Assembly: GCA_041277045.1 (NCBI GenBank)
Contig: JBGFSY010000002.1
Location: 620,001 to 684,000 of the forward strand
Length of the DNA: 64,000 bases
Source: Reddybacter sp041277045
GTDB taxonomy: Bacteria > Pseudomonadota > Gammaproteobacteria > Pseudomonadales > Porticoccaceae
Direction of reading: 5' to 3'
Shown: piece after piece, positions 53,461 to 62,461 of the stretch
How positions within the stretch are numbered: the first letter of the stretch is position 1
How the letters are laid out: every line of letters starts with the position of its first letter
Translations under genes and position numbers: made by a program
The notes under the pieces: generated by a model
What the model saw: only the letters and a program-made list of their open reading frames with translations
The model's database searches: none
Told to the model about the DNA's origin: nothing

Positions 53461-55377
53461 ATGCCGCTTATTACCCTTCCCGATGGTAGTCAACGTAGTT
53501 TTGACGCCGCCCTCACACTTCATGATGTTGCATTAGATATTGGCCCCGGCTTAGCCAAAGCGGCCCTTGCCGGCAAGGTCAACGGCTTTGTTGTCGATAC
53601 CTCCTTTTTGATTGAGCACGACTCTGACGTCGCCATCATCACTGAGAGAGATGAAGAGGGCCTTGAGGTTATTCGCCATTCCTGCGCCCACCTGATGGCA
53701 CAGGCGGTTAAAACGCTGTATCCCGAAGCTCAGGTCACCATCGGCCCGGTTATTGATGATGGCTTTTATTACGATTTCGCCTACGAACGACCCTTTACGC
53801 CCGAAGACTTACTGGCCATCGAAAAAAAGATGAAAGAGCTGAGCTCGGCCAGTCTTGAAGTATCGCGACAGGTTAAGAGTCGCGATGAAGCGGTCGAGTT
53901 TTTCCGTGGTCTTGGTGAAGACTACAAAGCGGCAATTATCGAATCCATCCCCAGCGATGAAGACCTCTCACTTTACAGTCAGGGTGACTTTACCGATTTG
54001 TGCCGTGGCCCCCACGTGCCAAATACCAGCAAAATCAAAGCCTTTAAGCTGACTAAGGTTGCCGGTGCCTATTGGCGCGGCGATTCAAACAATGAAATGC
54101 TGCAGCGCATCTACGGCACCGCCTGGGCCAACAAGAAAGAGCTCAAGGCCTACCTGCACCGTATAGAAGAAGCTGAAAAGCGCGATCACCGCAAAATCGC
54201 CAAGAAACTGGATCTTTTTCATATTCAGGAAGAAGCACCGGGCATGGTGTTTTGGCACCCTCGTGGCTGGACTGTTTATACCCAGATCGAAGAGTACATG
54301 CGTAGTGCTCAGCGCGCTGCCGGTTATAGCGAAATTCGCACCCCGCAGTTAGTCGACTACTCGCTGTGGGAGCGCTCTGGCCACGCCGATAAGTTTGGCG
54401 ATGACATGTTCGCTCTGCATATTGATGAGCGTGACTTCGCCGTCAAGCCGATGAACTGCCCCTGTCATATTCAAGTCTACAATCAGGGCTTGAAGAGCTA
54501 CCGCGACCTGCCTCTGCGTCTTGCCGAGTTTGGCTCCTGTCATCGCAACGAGCCTTCGGGTTCCCTGCACGGCATTATGCGAGTGCGTGGTTTCACTCAG
54601 GATGACGCCCACATATTTTGTACCGAAGATCAGGTGCAAACTGAAGTCTCTGAGTTCATTGACTTTCTACACAGCATTTATGCCGACTTCGGTTTTAGTG
54701 AAGTTATTTATCGTTTGTCAACACGACCCGAAAAACGCGTTGGTGATGATGAGGTTTGGGACAAGGCCGAGAAAGCCCTAGCCGATGCCCTCGATGCCAA
54801 AGATTTACCCTGGGAATTACTGCCAGGCGAAGGCGCCTTTTACGGGCCGAAGATTGAATTTTCACTGAAAGATTGTATTGGCCGGGTTTGGCAGCTGGGC
54901 ACCATTCAGGTCGACTTTTCGATGCCGGGTCGCCTCGACGCGCAGTATGTCAGCGAAGATGGTTCGCGCCAGGTACCGGTGATGTTGCACCGCGCGGTGC
55001 TGGGTTCCTTTGAGCGCTTTATCGGAATTTTGATCGAGCAATACGAAGGCGCCTTCCCCGCCTGGTTGGCGCCCGAACAGGCCGTGGTAATGAATATTAC
55101 CGATAAACAGGCCGATTACGTGCATTTAGTGACCCAAACCTTGAATAACAAGGGCTTCAGAGTCATAAATGACTTGAGAAATGAAAAGATCGGTTTTAAA
55201 ATCCGCGAGCACAGTATGCAGCGAACTCCTTATCTACTGGTTGTCGGTGATAAAGAGGTCGAAACACAGACCGTGGCAGTGCGCACCCGTGAGGGCAAAG
55301 ACCTTGGTAGCCTGGCAATTGACGCCTTTGCCGAGTTGCTCAATGAAGATGTGCAGCGTCGTGGTCGTGTGGGCTGA
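53461..55377 (+). CDS. thrS: Threonyl-tRNA synthetase
   Basis: Class II aaRS, 638 residues. N-terminal TGS domain (PLITLPDGSQRSFDAALTLH), editing domain with the HxxxH motif (RHSCAHLMAQAVKTLYPEAQ), catalytic core MNCPCHIQVYNQGLKSYRDL with the zinc Cys and EFGSCHRNEPSGSLHGIMRV, RGFTQDDAHIF, and the C-terminal anticodon domain. AAGGA lies upstream of ATG 53461. Heads the gammaproteobacterial thrS-infC-rpmI-rplT-pheST-ihfA cluster. Autoregulation by a tRNA-like leader is known in E. coli; I did not identify one here. Confidence 0.97.
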   Translation: MPLITLPDGSQRSFDAALTLHDVALDIGPGLAKAALAGKVNGFVVDTSFLIEHDSDVAIITERDEEGLEVIRHSCAHLMAQAVKTLYPEAQVTIGPVIDDGFYYDFAYERPFTPEDLLAIEKKMKELSSASLEVSRQVKSRDEAVEFFRGLGEDYKAAIIESIPSDEDLSLYSQGDFTDLCRGPHVPNTSKIKAFKLTKVAGAYWRGDSNNEMLQRIYGTAWANKKELKAYLHRIEEAEKRDHRKIAKKLDLFHIQEEAPGMVFWHPRGWTVYTQIEEYMRSAQRAAGYSEIRTPQLVDYSLWERSGHADKFGDDMFALHIDERDFAVKPMNCPCHIQVYNQGLKSYRDLPLRLAEFGSCHRNEPSGSLHGIMRVRGFTQDDAHIFCTEDQVQTEVSEFIDFLHSIYADFGFSEVIYRLSTRPEKRVGDDEVWDKAEKALADALDAKDLPWELLPGEGAFYGPKIEFSLKDCIGRVWQLGTIQVDFSMPGRLDAQYVSEDGSRQVPVMLHRAVLGSFERFIGILIEQYEGAFPAWLAPEQAVVMNITDKQADYVHLVTQTLNNKGFRVINDLRNEKIGFKIREHSMQRTPYLLVVGDKEVETQTVAVRTREGKDLGSLAIDAFAELLNEDVQRRGRVG

Positions 55378-55443
55378 ATCAAATAAGCTTTATGTATAAA
55401 GCGACCGCTTAGCGACTACGTTAGCGAATAATGGAGAAACACT

Positions 55444-55989
55444 ATTAAGAAAAGTTACGCCAAGAGCTCGAGCAAGCGATCCAAATTGAATGATGAAATT
55501 GAAGCGCCAGAATTGCGTTTAGTCGGTGCGGAAGGCGAACAGATAGGTGTGGTTAGTTTGGAGGAAGCCAAGCGTCTGGCGGCTGAAAAGTCTCTTGATC
55601 TGGTTGAAATTGCGCCGGATGGTCAGCCGCCAGTCTGTAAGCTCATGGACTACGGCAAACATGTGTTTGAGGCCAAGAAGCAACAGGCCGCGCAGCGTAA
55701 AAAGCAGAAGCAAACGCAAATCAAGGAAATGAAGTTTCGCCCCGGTACCGATTCGGGCGATTACGATATCAAGATGCGTAATTTAGTGCGTTTCCTTGAG
55801 AATGGCGACAAAGCAAAGATCACTTTACGTTTTCGCGGACGTGAAATGGCCCACCAGGAATTGGGCATGGAGATGCTAAAGCGCATCGAAGCAGATCTGG
55901 AAGAATTGGGGAATGTCGAGCAATTTCCAAAAATGGAAGGCCGGCAGTTGACGATGGTCATCGCTCCCAAAAGCAAGAAAAAGTCCTAA
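55444..55989 (+). CDS. infC: Translation initiation factor IF-3
   Basis: 181 residues when translation starts at ATT 55444, which has TGGAGAAAC upstream (GGAG at 55433-55436, spacing 7). The text from there reads IKKSYAKSSSKRSKLNDEIE, matching the IF-3 N-terminus. The first ordinary start, TTG 55486, would cut off 14 conserved residues and lacks a ribosome-binding site. Then LRLVGAEGEQIGVVSLEEAK, CKLMDYGKHVFEAKK, KEMKFRPGTDSGDYDIKMRN and ITLRFRGREMAH. The rare ATT start is the basis of autoregulation by IF-3 in E. coli and is conserved here. Confidence 0.96.
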   Translation: MKKSYAKSSSKRSKLNDEIEAPELRLVGAEGEQIGVVSLEEAKRLAAEKSLDLVEIAPDGQPPVCKLMDYGKHVFEAKKQQAAQRKKQKQTQIKEMKFRPGTDSGDYDIKMRNLVRFLENGDKAKITLRFRGREMAHQELGMEMLKRIEADLEELGNVEQFPKMEGRQLTMVIAPKSKKKS

Positions 55990-56095
55990 GTAAGTCCTGA
56001 TTTATTCGGCACTTCTTAACTGATCGCAATTAGCCTTTTGGCAGGCTAACCGGCAGTCTTTTTCTTTTATTTAACCTCTATCGAGGAGTAATCCA

Positions 56096-56287
56096 ATGCC
56101 AAAAGCAAAGACGCACAGTGGTGCGGCAAAACGGTTTAAAAAAACCAGTTCAGGCTATAAGCATAAACATGCTAACAAAAGCCATATTCTCACCAAGATG
56201 ACGACTAAGCGTAAGCGTCAATTGCGGGGCACCAGCACCTTAAATGCTGCTGATGCACCAGCCGTTGACCGCATGCTACGTACTTAA
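56096..56287 (+). CDS. rpmI: 50S ribosomal protein L35
   Basis: 63 residues, very basic: MPKAKTHSGAAKRFKKTSSG, YKHKHANKSHILTKMTTKRK, RQLRGTSTLNAADAPAV. GAGGAGT lies nine bases before the ATG. Fixed position between infC and rplT. Confidence 0.97.
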   Translation: MPKAKTHSGAAKRFKKTSSGYKHKHANKSHILTKMTTKRKRQLRGTSTLNAADAPAVDRMLRT

Positions 56288-56306
56288 TCAGACAGGAGGA
56301 TAGAAA

Positions 56307-56663
56307 ATGCCCCGAGTAAAACGAGGTGTAACTGCACACCGCCGTCACAAAAAAGTTCTCAAGCAAGCCAAAGGTTACTACGGTGCTCGCAGCCGCGTTT
56401 ATCGCGTTGCGACCCAGGCTGTTACCAAAGCAGGCCAGTATGCTTATCGCGATCGCCGTGTTAAGAAGCGTACTTTTCGTGCTCTGTGGATTGCCCGTAT
56501 CAATGCTCAGACTCGCGTAGAAGGTATGCGCTACAGTCAGTTCATTGCCGGCCTTAAAAAGGCGGGAATCATGCTTGATCGTAAGGTCTTGTCAGACCTG
56601 GCTATTCACGATAAGCCAGCGTTTGCGCAAATTGTTAATCAGGCCAAAGCTGCTTTAGCCTAG
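56307..56663 (+). CDS. rplT: 50S ribosomal protein L20
   Basis: 118 residues: MPRVKRGVTAHRRHKKVLKQ, AKGYYGARSRVYRVATQAVT, YRDRRVKKRTFRALWIARIN, and the globular C-terminal half that can also bind its own mRNA in E. coli. ACAGGAGG before the ATG. 19 bp after rpmI. Confidence 0.97.
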   Translation: MPRVKRGVTAHRRHKKVLKQAKGYYGARSRVYRVATQAVTKAGQYAYRDRRVKKRTFRALWIARINAQTRVEGMRYSQFIAGLKKAGIMLDRKVLSDLAIHDKPAFAQIVNQAKAALA

Positions 56664-56704
56664 ACGATTGCGTTCCGGCACAGCCGGAAACTGTTTTCGA
56701 TGAC

Positions 56705-56738
56705 AAAAAGGGAAAGGGCCAAGGCTCTTTCCCTTTTT
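56705..56738 (+). terminator. Terminator between rplT and pheS
   Basis: AAAAAGGGAAAG and CTTTCCCTTTTT pair perfectly, with an inner GGCC/GGCT part allowing a stem of about 16 bp and a T5 end. It could attenuate read-through into pheST. No Phe-rich leader peptide like E. coli pheM was found. Confidence 0.85.
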
Positions 56739-56822
56739 GCTTAGCGCGACCGCTACAATTAACGTTAGCCCCAATCTATAAATAAGCTGAGTTAAGTTAA
56801 GTGCTCAGTTTAAGGACAAATC

Positions 56823-57836
56823 ATGGACAATCTTCACACCCTGGCCGACGCGGCAGAGCTATCTATACAAGCGGCTGACTCAGTCGCAGACCTGGATCAG
56901 ATTCGCGTCGAGTATTTGGGTAAAAAGGGCAAAATTACCGGCATGCTGAAAACCCTCGGTAAGCTCTCGGCAGAAGAGCGACCCAAAGCGGGGGCGGTGA
57001 TTAACGAAGTCAAAGCTGCCTTGCAAAATAGCATTAATGCGCGCCGGCAGGCGCTTGAAGCTGCGCTCTTACAGGCGCAGCTCGACAGCGAGCGCATTGA
57101 TGTAACACTGCCGGGTCGCAAGAGCGATGTGGGTAGCCTGCATCCGGTTACTCAGACCATGGCGCGCATCGAAGAGTTCTTTACCTCGGTCGGTTATCTG
57201 GTCGAGGAGGGGCCAGAAGTTGAAGACGATTATCACAACTTCGAAGCCCTGAATATTCCCGCCCATCATCCGGCACGAGCGATGCACGACACTTTTTATA
57301 TCGACCCGACCACGGTGCTGCGCACCCACACCTCCCCGGTGCAGGTGCGTACTATGGAGCGACAGAAACCACCGATTCGTATTATTTGCCCGGGCCGTGT
57401 TTACCGCTGTGATTCCGATTTGACCCACACGCCAATGTTCCACCAGGTTGAAGGCCTGGTGGTTGACAAGAATGTCAGCTTTGCCGATCTAAAGGGTACC
57501 GTCGACCAATTCTTGAAAGCCTTTTTTGAGGCCGACTTGGCGGTGCGTTTTCGCCCCTCTTATTTCCCCTTTACCGAGCCCTCTGCTGAGGTAGACATTC
57601 AGTGCACCAACTGTAAAGGCAAGGGCTGTCGTGTCTGTAAGCAGACCGGCTGGCTTGAAATTATGGGTTGCGGCATGGTTCACCCCAATGTTTTCACCCA
57701 AAGTGGTATCGACCCCGATGAGTACACCGGCTTTGCCTTTGGCATGGGTGTTGAGCGTCTGGCCATGCTGCGTTACGGGGTGAATGATTTACGCCTCTTT
57801 TTTGAGAACGACTTGAGATTCTTAAAACAATTTTAA
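56823..57836 (+). CDS. pheS: Phenylalanyl-tRNA synthetase subunit alpha
   Basis: 337 residues. N-terminal coiled coil (LDQIRVEYLGKKGKITGMLK), catalytic class II core: HPVTQTMARIEEFFTSVGYL, DDYHNFEALNIPAHHPARAM, the motif 2 region YRCDSDLTHTPMFHQVEGLV, and GMGVERLAMLRYGVNDLRLF. The zinc-finger-like CTNCKGKGCRVCKQTGW is the usual insertion. Pairs with PheT (alpha2beta2). Confidence 0.97.
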   Translation: MDNLHTLADAAELSIQAADSVADLDQIRVEYLGKKGKITGMLKTLGKLSAEERPKAGAVINEVKAALQNSINARRQALEAALLQAQLDSERIDVTLPGRKSDVGSLHPVTQTMARIEEFFTSVGYLVEEGPEVEDDYHNFEALNIPAHHPARAMHDTFYIDPTTVLRTHTSPVQVRTMERQKPPIRIICPGRVYRCDSDLTHTPMFHQVEGLVVDKNVSFADLKGTVDQFLKAFFEADLAVRFRPSYFPFTEPSAEVDIQCTNCKGKGCRVCKQTGWLEIMGCGMVHPNVFTQSGIDPDEYTGFAFGMGVERLAMLRYGVNDLRLFFENDLRFLKQF

Positions 57837-57886
57837 TTTCAATAAGTTAAATAATTTAATTTAAGTAAATTCGAGAATAGATTGCG

Positions 57887-60268
57887 ATGAAATTCAGTGA
57901 ATCCTGGCTGCGTGAGCTGGCTAACCCCGACCTAAACTGCGATGCGCTTATCGCCCAGTTGACCATGGCCGGTCTTGAGATCGACGGTGTTGAAGCGGCC
58001 GCTGATTTTGACGGTGTTGTCGTTGCTCGCATCGAATCCGTTGCCGCCCACCCCAAGGCCGATAAGCTGCAAGTTTGTCAGGTTAATTGTGGTGCTGGCT
58101 CCAACGTGCAAGTGGTTTGCGGTGCGCCCAATGCCCGCGAAGGTCTGGTTACAGCCTTTGCCCAGGTAGGCGCAACTTTGCCTGGCGGTATGAATATTGG
58201 CCAGGCGAAACTGCGTGATGTGGATTCTTTTGGCATGCTCTGTGGCGGCGATGAGCTGGGCCTGAATGAAGATACCGGCGGCATTATGGAGTTGCCGCTT
58301 GACGCACCACTGGGGCAAACATTGAATGCGTTTTACGGCCTCGATGACCAGATTATCGAAGTTGACCTGACGCCGAACCGCGGTGACTGCTTGAGCCTTC
58401 AAGGCCTGGCGCGCGAGGTGGGTGTGTTAAACAAGCTCACCCCTAAATTTGTACAGACCTCGGCGGTGGCGGCGAGTAGCGAGCAGAGCCTGTCTATTAC
58501 TATCTCTGCACCCAGCGCCTGCTCCCACTATGCGGGCCGGGTGATTAGCGCTGTTGATATGAGCCAGCCTTCACCCCAGTGGATGCAGGAAAAACTGCGC
58601 CGCAGCGGTATTCGCTCCATTGACCCTGTGGTTGATGTCGGCAATTACGTCATGCTTGAACTCGGCCAGCCCATGCACGCCTTTGACCTCGATACCTTGT
58701 CGGGTGACATCGATGTGCGCTTTCCCAAAGAGGGTGAAAAACTGGTCTTGCTCGATGGAGCGGAAGTTGAACTTAAAGGCGAAACTTTGCTGATCGCCGA
58801 TAAAAACGGCCCCCTCGCAATGGCCGGCATTATGGGTGGCAAAGACAGCGGCGTTAGCGCAGCGACCAAATCTATCTTTCTTGAAAGTGCCCACTTTGTA
58901 CCGCTGGCACTGGCCGGTAAAGCCCGTGAATACGGTTTGCATACAGATGCCTCTCACCGCTTTGAGCGCGGTGTCGATACCCAGTTGCCCTTAGTTGCCC
59001 TTGAGCGAGCAACCGCGCTTTTGCTGGAGATAGTCGGCGGGCAGGCTGGCCCTGTTACAGCGGCCGGCAGTGCGCCTGAAGCGGGCACTGAGCGGACAAT
59101 CACCCTGCGTAAAAGCCGCTTAAAGCAGCAGTTAACCCTCGAGCTTGGCGATGACCTCGTCACCGATATGCTGACCCGTCTGGGTCTTGGCGTTAGCCAG
59201 CCTTCAGCCGATGAATGGCTGTGCAGCGTGCCGAGCTGGCGTTTTGATCTGGCCATCGAAGCCGACCTTATCGAAGAGGTTGCCCGCATTTACGGCTACA
59301 ATAATTTGCCCGTGGCAACGATCAATATGCCCCTCGAGATTCAGCCCACGGCAGAGGCGACATCCAGTCTCGCCGATATTCGTCAGCTACTGGTTAGCCG
59401 CGACTATCAGGAAGCCATCACTTACAGCTTCGTCGACCCCGCGCTACAGAGCCAGATTAACCCCGGTGTCGCCAGTATCGATGTCGCTAACCCCATCAGC
59501 GCCGATATGGCGGTGATGCGTACCAGTCTACTGACCGGCTTGCTCAACACAGTTAAGTACAACTTAAATCGCCAGCAATCCCGTGTGCGCGTCTTTGAAA
59601 GCGGCCTGCGCTTTGTAGAAGAGGGCGGCCAGCTGAGCCAGCAAAAAATGCTCGCCGGCGCCATTACGGGCACCCGTGCTCAGGAAGGTTGGGCGGAGCC
59701 TGCAAGTGATGTGGATTTTTACGATATTAAAGGCGATGTAGAAGCGGTATTGGGCCTTTGCGGTACCGATACTCAGGTGGAATTTATCGGTGCTGAGCAC
59801 CCAGCTCTTCACCCCGGACAAACCCTGGCGCTGCTCAACAGGCAGGGCGAGACCTTCGGACATGTTGGCAAGTTGCACCCAACGCTTCAGCAGTCGCTGG
59901 GCTTGAGTCAGCCGGTGTATGTATTCGAATTGGTGCTAGCGGAAATCACTGCGGGTCAGATAGCCGCTTTTGATGAAATTAGTAAATACCCAGCTGTACG
60001 CCGCGATATATCCCTGTCTTTGCACACAGATGTCGTCATTGGTGAGCTTGTGGCAACAGCCAAAGCAAGCGCTGGCGACCACCTCATTGACTTAAAGGTT
60101 TTTGATGTCTATGAAGGCAAACACCTTGAAACTAATAGGAAAAGTGTCGCCATTGGCTTGACCTTTCAAGATAAATCACGCACCCTTAATGATGAAGATG
60201 TCAATATCGCAATGGACGCAGTTATCAAGGCACTGGAAGGCGGCCACGACGCGAATTTAAGAGGGTAA
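57887..60268 (+). CDS. pheT: Phenylalanyl-tRNA synthetase subunit beta
   Basis: 793 residues, full length. tRNA-binding OB domain (MKFSESWLRELANPDLNCDA, HPKADKLQVCQVNCGAG), editing domain B3/B4 with VDLTPNRGDCLSLQGLAREV, B5, the core domain ISKYPAVRRDISLSLHTDVV, and the C-terminal FDX-ACB anticodon domain. 50 bp after pheS. No frame problem. Confidence 0.97.
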   Translation: MKFSESWLRELANPDLNCDALIAQLTMAGLEIDGVEAAADFDGVVVARIESVAAHPKADKLQVCQVNCGAGSNVQVVCGAPNAREGLVTAFAQVGATLPGGMNIGQAKLRDVDSFGMLCGGDELGLNEDTGGIMELPLDAPLGQTLNAFYGLDDQIIEVDLTPNRGDCLSLQGLAREVGVLNKLTPKFVQTSAVAASSEQSLSITISAPSACSHYAGRVISAVDMSQPSPQWMQEKLRRSGIRSIDPVVDVGNYVMLELGQPMHAFDLDTLSGDIDVRFPKEGEKLVLLDGAEVELKGETLLIADKNGPLAMAGIMGGKDSGVSAATKSIFLESAHFVPLALAGKAREYGLHTDASHRFERGVDTQLPLVALERATALLLEIVGGQAGPVTAAGSAPEAGTERTITLRKSRLKQQLTLELGDDLVTDMLTRLGLGVSQPSADEWLCSVPSWRFDLAIEADLIEEVARIYGYNNLPVATINMPLEIQPTAEATSSLADIRQLLVSRDYQEAITYSFVDPALQSQINPGVASIDVANPISADMAVMRTSLLTGLLNTVKYNLNRQQSRVRVFESGLRFVEEGGQLSQQKMLAGAITGTRAQEGWAEPASDVDFYDIKGDVEAVLGLCGTDTQVEFIGAEHPALHPGQTLALLNRQGETFGHVGKLHPTLQQSLGLSQPVYVFELVLAEITAGQIAAFDEISKYPAVRRDISLSLHTDVVIGELVATAKASAGDHLIDLKVFDVYEGKHLETNRKSVAIGLTFQDKSRTLNDEDVNIAMDAVIKALEGGHDANLRG

Positions 60269-60270
60269 TA

Positions 60271-60570
60271 ATGTCTGCATTGACCAAGGCTGATATCGCT
60301 GAAATGCTCTACGAAGAGCTCGGCCTTAATAAGAGAGAGTCAAAGGAAATTGTCGAATGCTTTTTCGAAGAAATCCGACTATCTTTAGCTGAAAACGAAC
60401 AGGTTAAGATCTCCGGCTTTGGGAATTTTGATCTGCGCGATAAAAGCGTTAGACCGGGTAGAAACCCCAAAACGGGTGAAGACATTCCCATTGAAGCGCG
60501 CCGCGTCGTCACATTCAAACCCGGGCAAAAGTTAAAGGTGAGGGTAGAGAACTATGCTGGAAGCGAGTAA
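60271..60570 (+). CDS. ihfA: Integration host factor subunit alpha
   Basis: 99-residue DNA-bending protein: LTKADIAEMLYEELGLNKRE, the beta-arm SVRPGRNPKTGEDIPIEARR with the intercalating Pro, and VVTFKPGQKLKVRVENYAGS. Two bases after the pheT stop, as in E. coli. Confidence 0.97.
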   Translation: MSALTKADIAEMLYEELGLNKRESKEIVECFFEEIRLSLAENEQVKISGFGNFDLRDKSVRPGRNPKTGEDIPIEARRVVTFKPGQKLKVRVENYAGSE

Positions 60571-60910
60571 CAACAGTGAGCTAGCGCCAATCCCTAGCAA
60601 GCGCTACTTTACCATCGGTGAAGTCAGTGAACTTTGCGAAGTCAAACCCCATGTACTGCGCTACTGGGAGCAAGAGTTCCCCAGCCTCAGCCCTCTCAAG
60701 CGCCGTGGCAACCGCCGCTACTACCAGCGTCAGGATGTCCTCTTAATTCGCCAGATTCGCTCCCTGCTCTACGATCAGGGCTTTACCATTGGTGGTGCCC
60801 GCCAGCGTTTAGGTGGCGAATCAGTGAAAGAAGAAGCCACGCAAATTCGCCAGATTATCAATCAAACCGTCAGTGAGCTAGAAGACGTACTGCGCATGCT
60901 TAAAGCCTAG
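60554..60910 (+). CDS. MerR-family transcriptional regulator
   Basis: 118 residues, overlapping the ihfA end by 17 bp. N-terminal winged HTH: KRYFTIGEVSELCEVKPHVL, RYWEQEFPSLSPLKRRGNRR, YYQRQDVLLIRQIRSLLYDQ. The C-terminus is a short coiled coil without the Cys residues of metal sensors. Small MerR proteins in this place follow ihfA in Pseudomonas and relatives; target unknown. Confidence 0.93.
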   Translation: MLEASNNSELAPIPSKRYFTIGEVSELCEVKPHVLRYWEQEFPSLSPLKRRGNRRYYQRQDVLLIRQIRSLLYDQGFTIGGARQRLGGESVKEEATQIRQIINQTVSELEDVLRMLKA

Positions 60911-60944
60911 CGCTTTTCCTCTATTGATACCGGAAAAAGCAGCC

Positions 60945-60971
60945 TTGAAAGCACTTTTTACTTGCTTTCAA
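60945..60971. terminator. Hairpin between merR and tRNA-Pro
   Basis: TTGAAAGCA (60945-60953) and TGCTTTCAA (60963-60971) with a T-rich loop. It could end the pheST-ihfA-merR transcript, but no T tract follows. Confidence 0.4.
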
Positions 60972-61016
60972 AAGGCCATCAGGTAAGATGCTCGCCTTGT
61001 CCCAAGGGGCAAATAT

Positions 61017-61093
61017 CGGAGCGTAGCGCAGCTTGGTAGCGCACCACACTGGGGGTGTGGTGGTCGTCGGTTCAAATCCGGCCGCTCCGACCA
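61017..61093 (+). tRNA. tRNA-Pro (GGG)
   Basis: 77 nt including CCA. Acceptor CGGAGCG/CGCTCCG, anticodon stem CCACA/TGTGG with loop CTGGGGG (anticodon GGG), and T-arm GGTTCAAATCC. The 3' ends of tRNA-Pro genes are common integration sites, but no repeated 3' half is seen downstream in the window. Confidence 0.97.
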
Positions 61094-61122
61094 AAAAGCA
61101 TTGTTAAACCAATGGCTTGAAG

Positions 61123-61146
61123 GCCCGCTTAATCGCGGGCTTTTTT
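61123..61146 (+). terminator. Intrinsic terminator of tRNA-Pro
   Basis: GCCCGC-TTAATC-GCGGGC followed by TTTTTT, 30 bases after the tRNA. Confidence 0.93.
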
Positions 61147-61175
61147 GTGCCTGTAGCATTAAGTCGATATTAAGT

Positions 61176-61240
61176 GCACTTCGCCCCCCAAATTCAGCAC
61201 CATTCTTAAAAACTAAAAACCTCACGAAGGGGCGAAGTGC
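61176..61240. repeat. 12-bp inverted repeat
   Basis: GCACTTCGCCCC (61176-61187) and GGGGCGAAGTGC (61229-61240), perfect, 41 bp apart, in a geneless stretch (61147-61468). No T tract. Origin unknown. Confidence 0.6.
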
Positions 61241-61468
61241 GCAGCACTTTGTACAGCTTGCGCAACTTGTTAAGCGCCCACTACTTAGCGGGAAAAATGT
61301 TGCAGACATTTATTTTTACGTTAAATGGGCATTCGCTGCTTGGCGCTGTATCACGAGAAAGACCGAGACCTCTGCAAAACCATTGGCGTACTGATGTCCT
61401 TTCCCCTGAAATTAGTGCCAAGTGGACGATGAGATTTCCAGTTAATCCATCCAGATGGAGATCTCAAA

Positions 61469-61829
61469 ATGAAGAAGCGTTATGCAGAAGAACAAATCAT
61501 CAGGGCCGTTAAGCGGCATGAAGCCGTGAAGACATTGGCCGTGAGCTTGGCATTTTAAATGGCAGCTTTTACAACTGGTGTAGTAAGTTTGCTGGCTTGT
61601 CACTGAATGAGGTCAAGCGGCTGCGCGAGCTAGAGTCTGAGAACAATAAATTGAAAAGACTACTTGCAGACAAATGTTTAAACTTGAAGCGATGCAGGAT
61701 GTACTTTCAAAAAAGTGGAAAAGCCCACCAATAAAAAACCAGCCGTAAGTTGTTTGGTTAAGCAGCAAAATCAGCCAACGAGCGGCCTGTGAGTTGATTG
61801 GGCTAGGCAGAATAAGTTATCGCCACTGA
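61469..61829 (+). pseudogene. IS3-family transposase remnant (orfA/orfB)
   Basis: From ATG 61469: MKKRYAEEQIIRAVKRHEA, then after indels SFYNWCSKFAGLSLNEVKRL-like text in shifting frames (GSFYNWCSKFAGLSLNEV), RELESENNKLKRLLADKCL and LEAMQDVLSKKW. These are the HTH and leucine-zipper parts of OrfA. It continues with a short OrfB start (KKPAVSCLVKQQNQPTSGL, then CELIGLGRISYRH) and stops. The whole catalytic DDE region is missing. Confidence 0.8.
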
Positions 61830-61907
61830 GGTATAGCTCTATGGGCGGAGCCGCTAGAGGCGAGTTGGGAGCAGATGCCGAGAGCACCAGCAGTAAGCGC
61901 TCTTGTA

Positions 61908-62095
61908 TTAGATGGCGGCTAGCAATGCTTGTGGCGACGCACAATATCCATGCTCAGAGAAATGGTGTTCTGCTGCCCACACAGAATCGTAACCAAGGCT
62001 TTCAGTTTGAATCATCAGCTCGATTTGCTGGTTAACCACTTGTTGTTCCGTGTAATCGACAGGGTTGCGAACACATAAAACATACCTGGTTTCAT
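61908..62095 (-). pseudogene. Luciferase-like monooxygenase, N-terminal fragment
   Basis: ATG 62095 with the excellent site AAGGAGG upstream begins MKPGMFYVFA. A frameshift near 62070 is then needed to read EQQVVNQQIELMIQTESLGY and DSVWAAEHHFSEHGYCASPQ, followed by ALLAAI and TAA 61908-61910. The GYDSVWAAEHHF block is the flavin-site signature of bacterial luciferase/LLM enzymes. Only about 60 of some 330 codons remain. Confidence 0.82.
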
Positions 62096-62461
62096 GAACA
62101 CGCCTCCTTTTTATATTGTTGAGTTATTTTTACGGATGGGCAGACGCTATATTTTGATATGGGCCAAGGATGTATAGCTAGTGGAATGAGCGGGGTCAAT
62201 TTAGACGGGCATTTGCCGTTAGTCCTAAGGGACTTTGGCTTATTAGGTAAGATTTTTTACTGGTGGTCTATTAGAACAAGCCACTACTAATGTGGTGCTT
62301 ATTCCAGTCTGTGCAGCGGCTTTTCATGGCTATCTTGATACAGCCGCAATTTGCAATTTCATCAGTAATTAAAGGGTATCGCCCCCCTTAGCATGACCCT
62401 GTTTTCGCGCAGGGATGATGGATTGCAAGACCTGACCCCGTTTTTTGCTGTTTTTGGACAC
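62096..62461. other. Geneless stretch
   Basis: No supported gene between the luciferase-like remnant and the lysine-rich ORF. It includes the first REP-like motif near 62423. Confidence 0.5.

Noticed and set aside
56664..56822. pheM-like attenuator leader peptide before pheS
   Set aside because: No Phe-rich short ORF is seen; only a strong terminator hairpin.
61017..61093. attL of a mobile island at tRNA-Pro
   Set aside because: No second copy of the tRNA 3' end and no intact integrase within the window.
60968..61309. A 113-residue minus-strand ORF across tRNA-Pro
   Set aside because: It translates the tRNA antisense (SERPDLNRRPPHPQCGA), a well-known false protein in databases.
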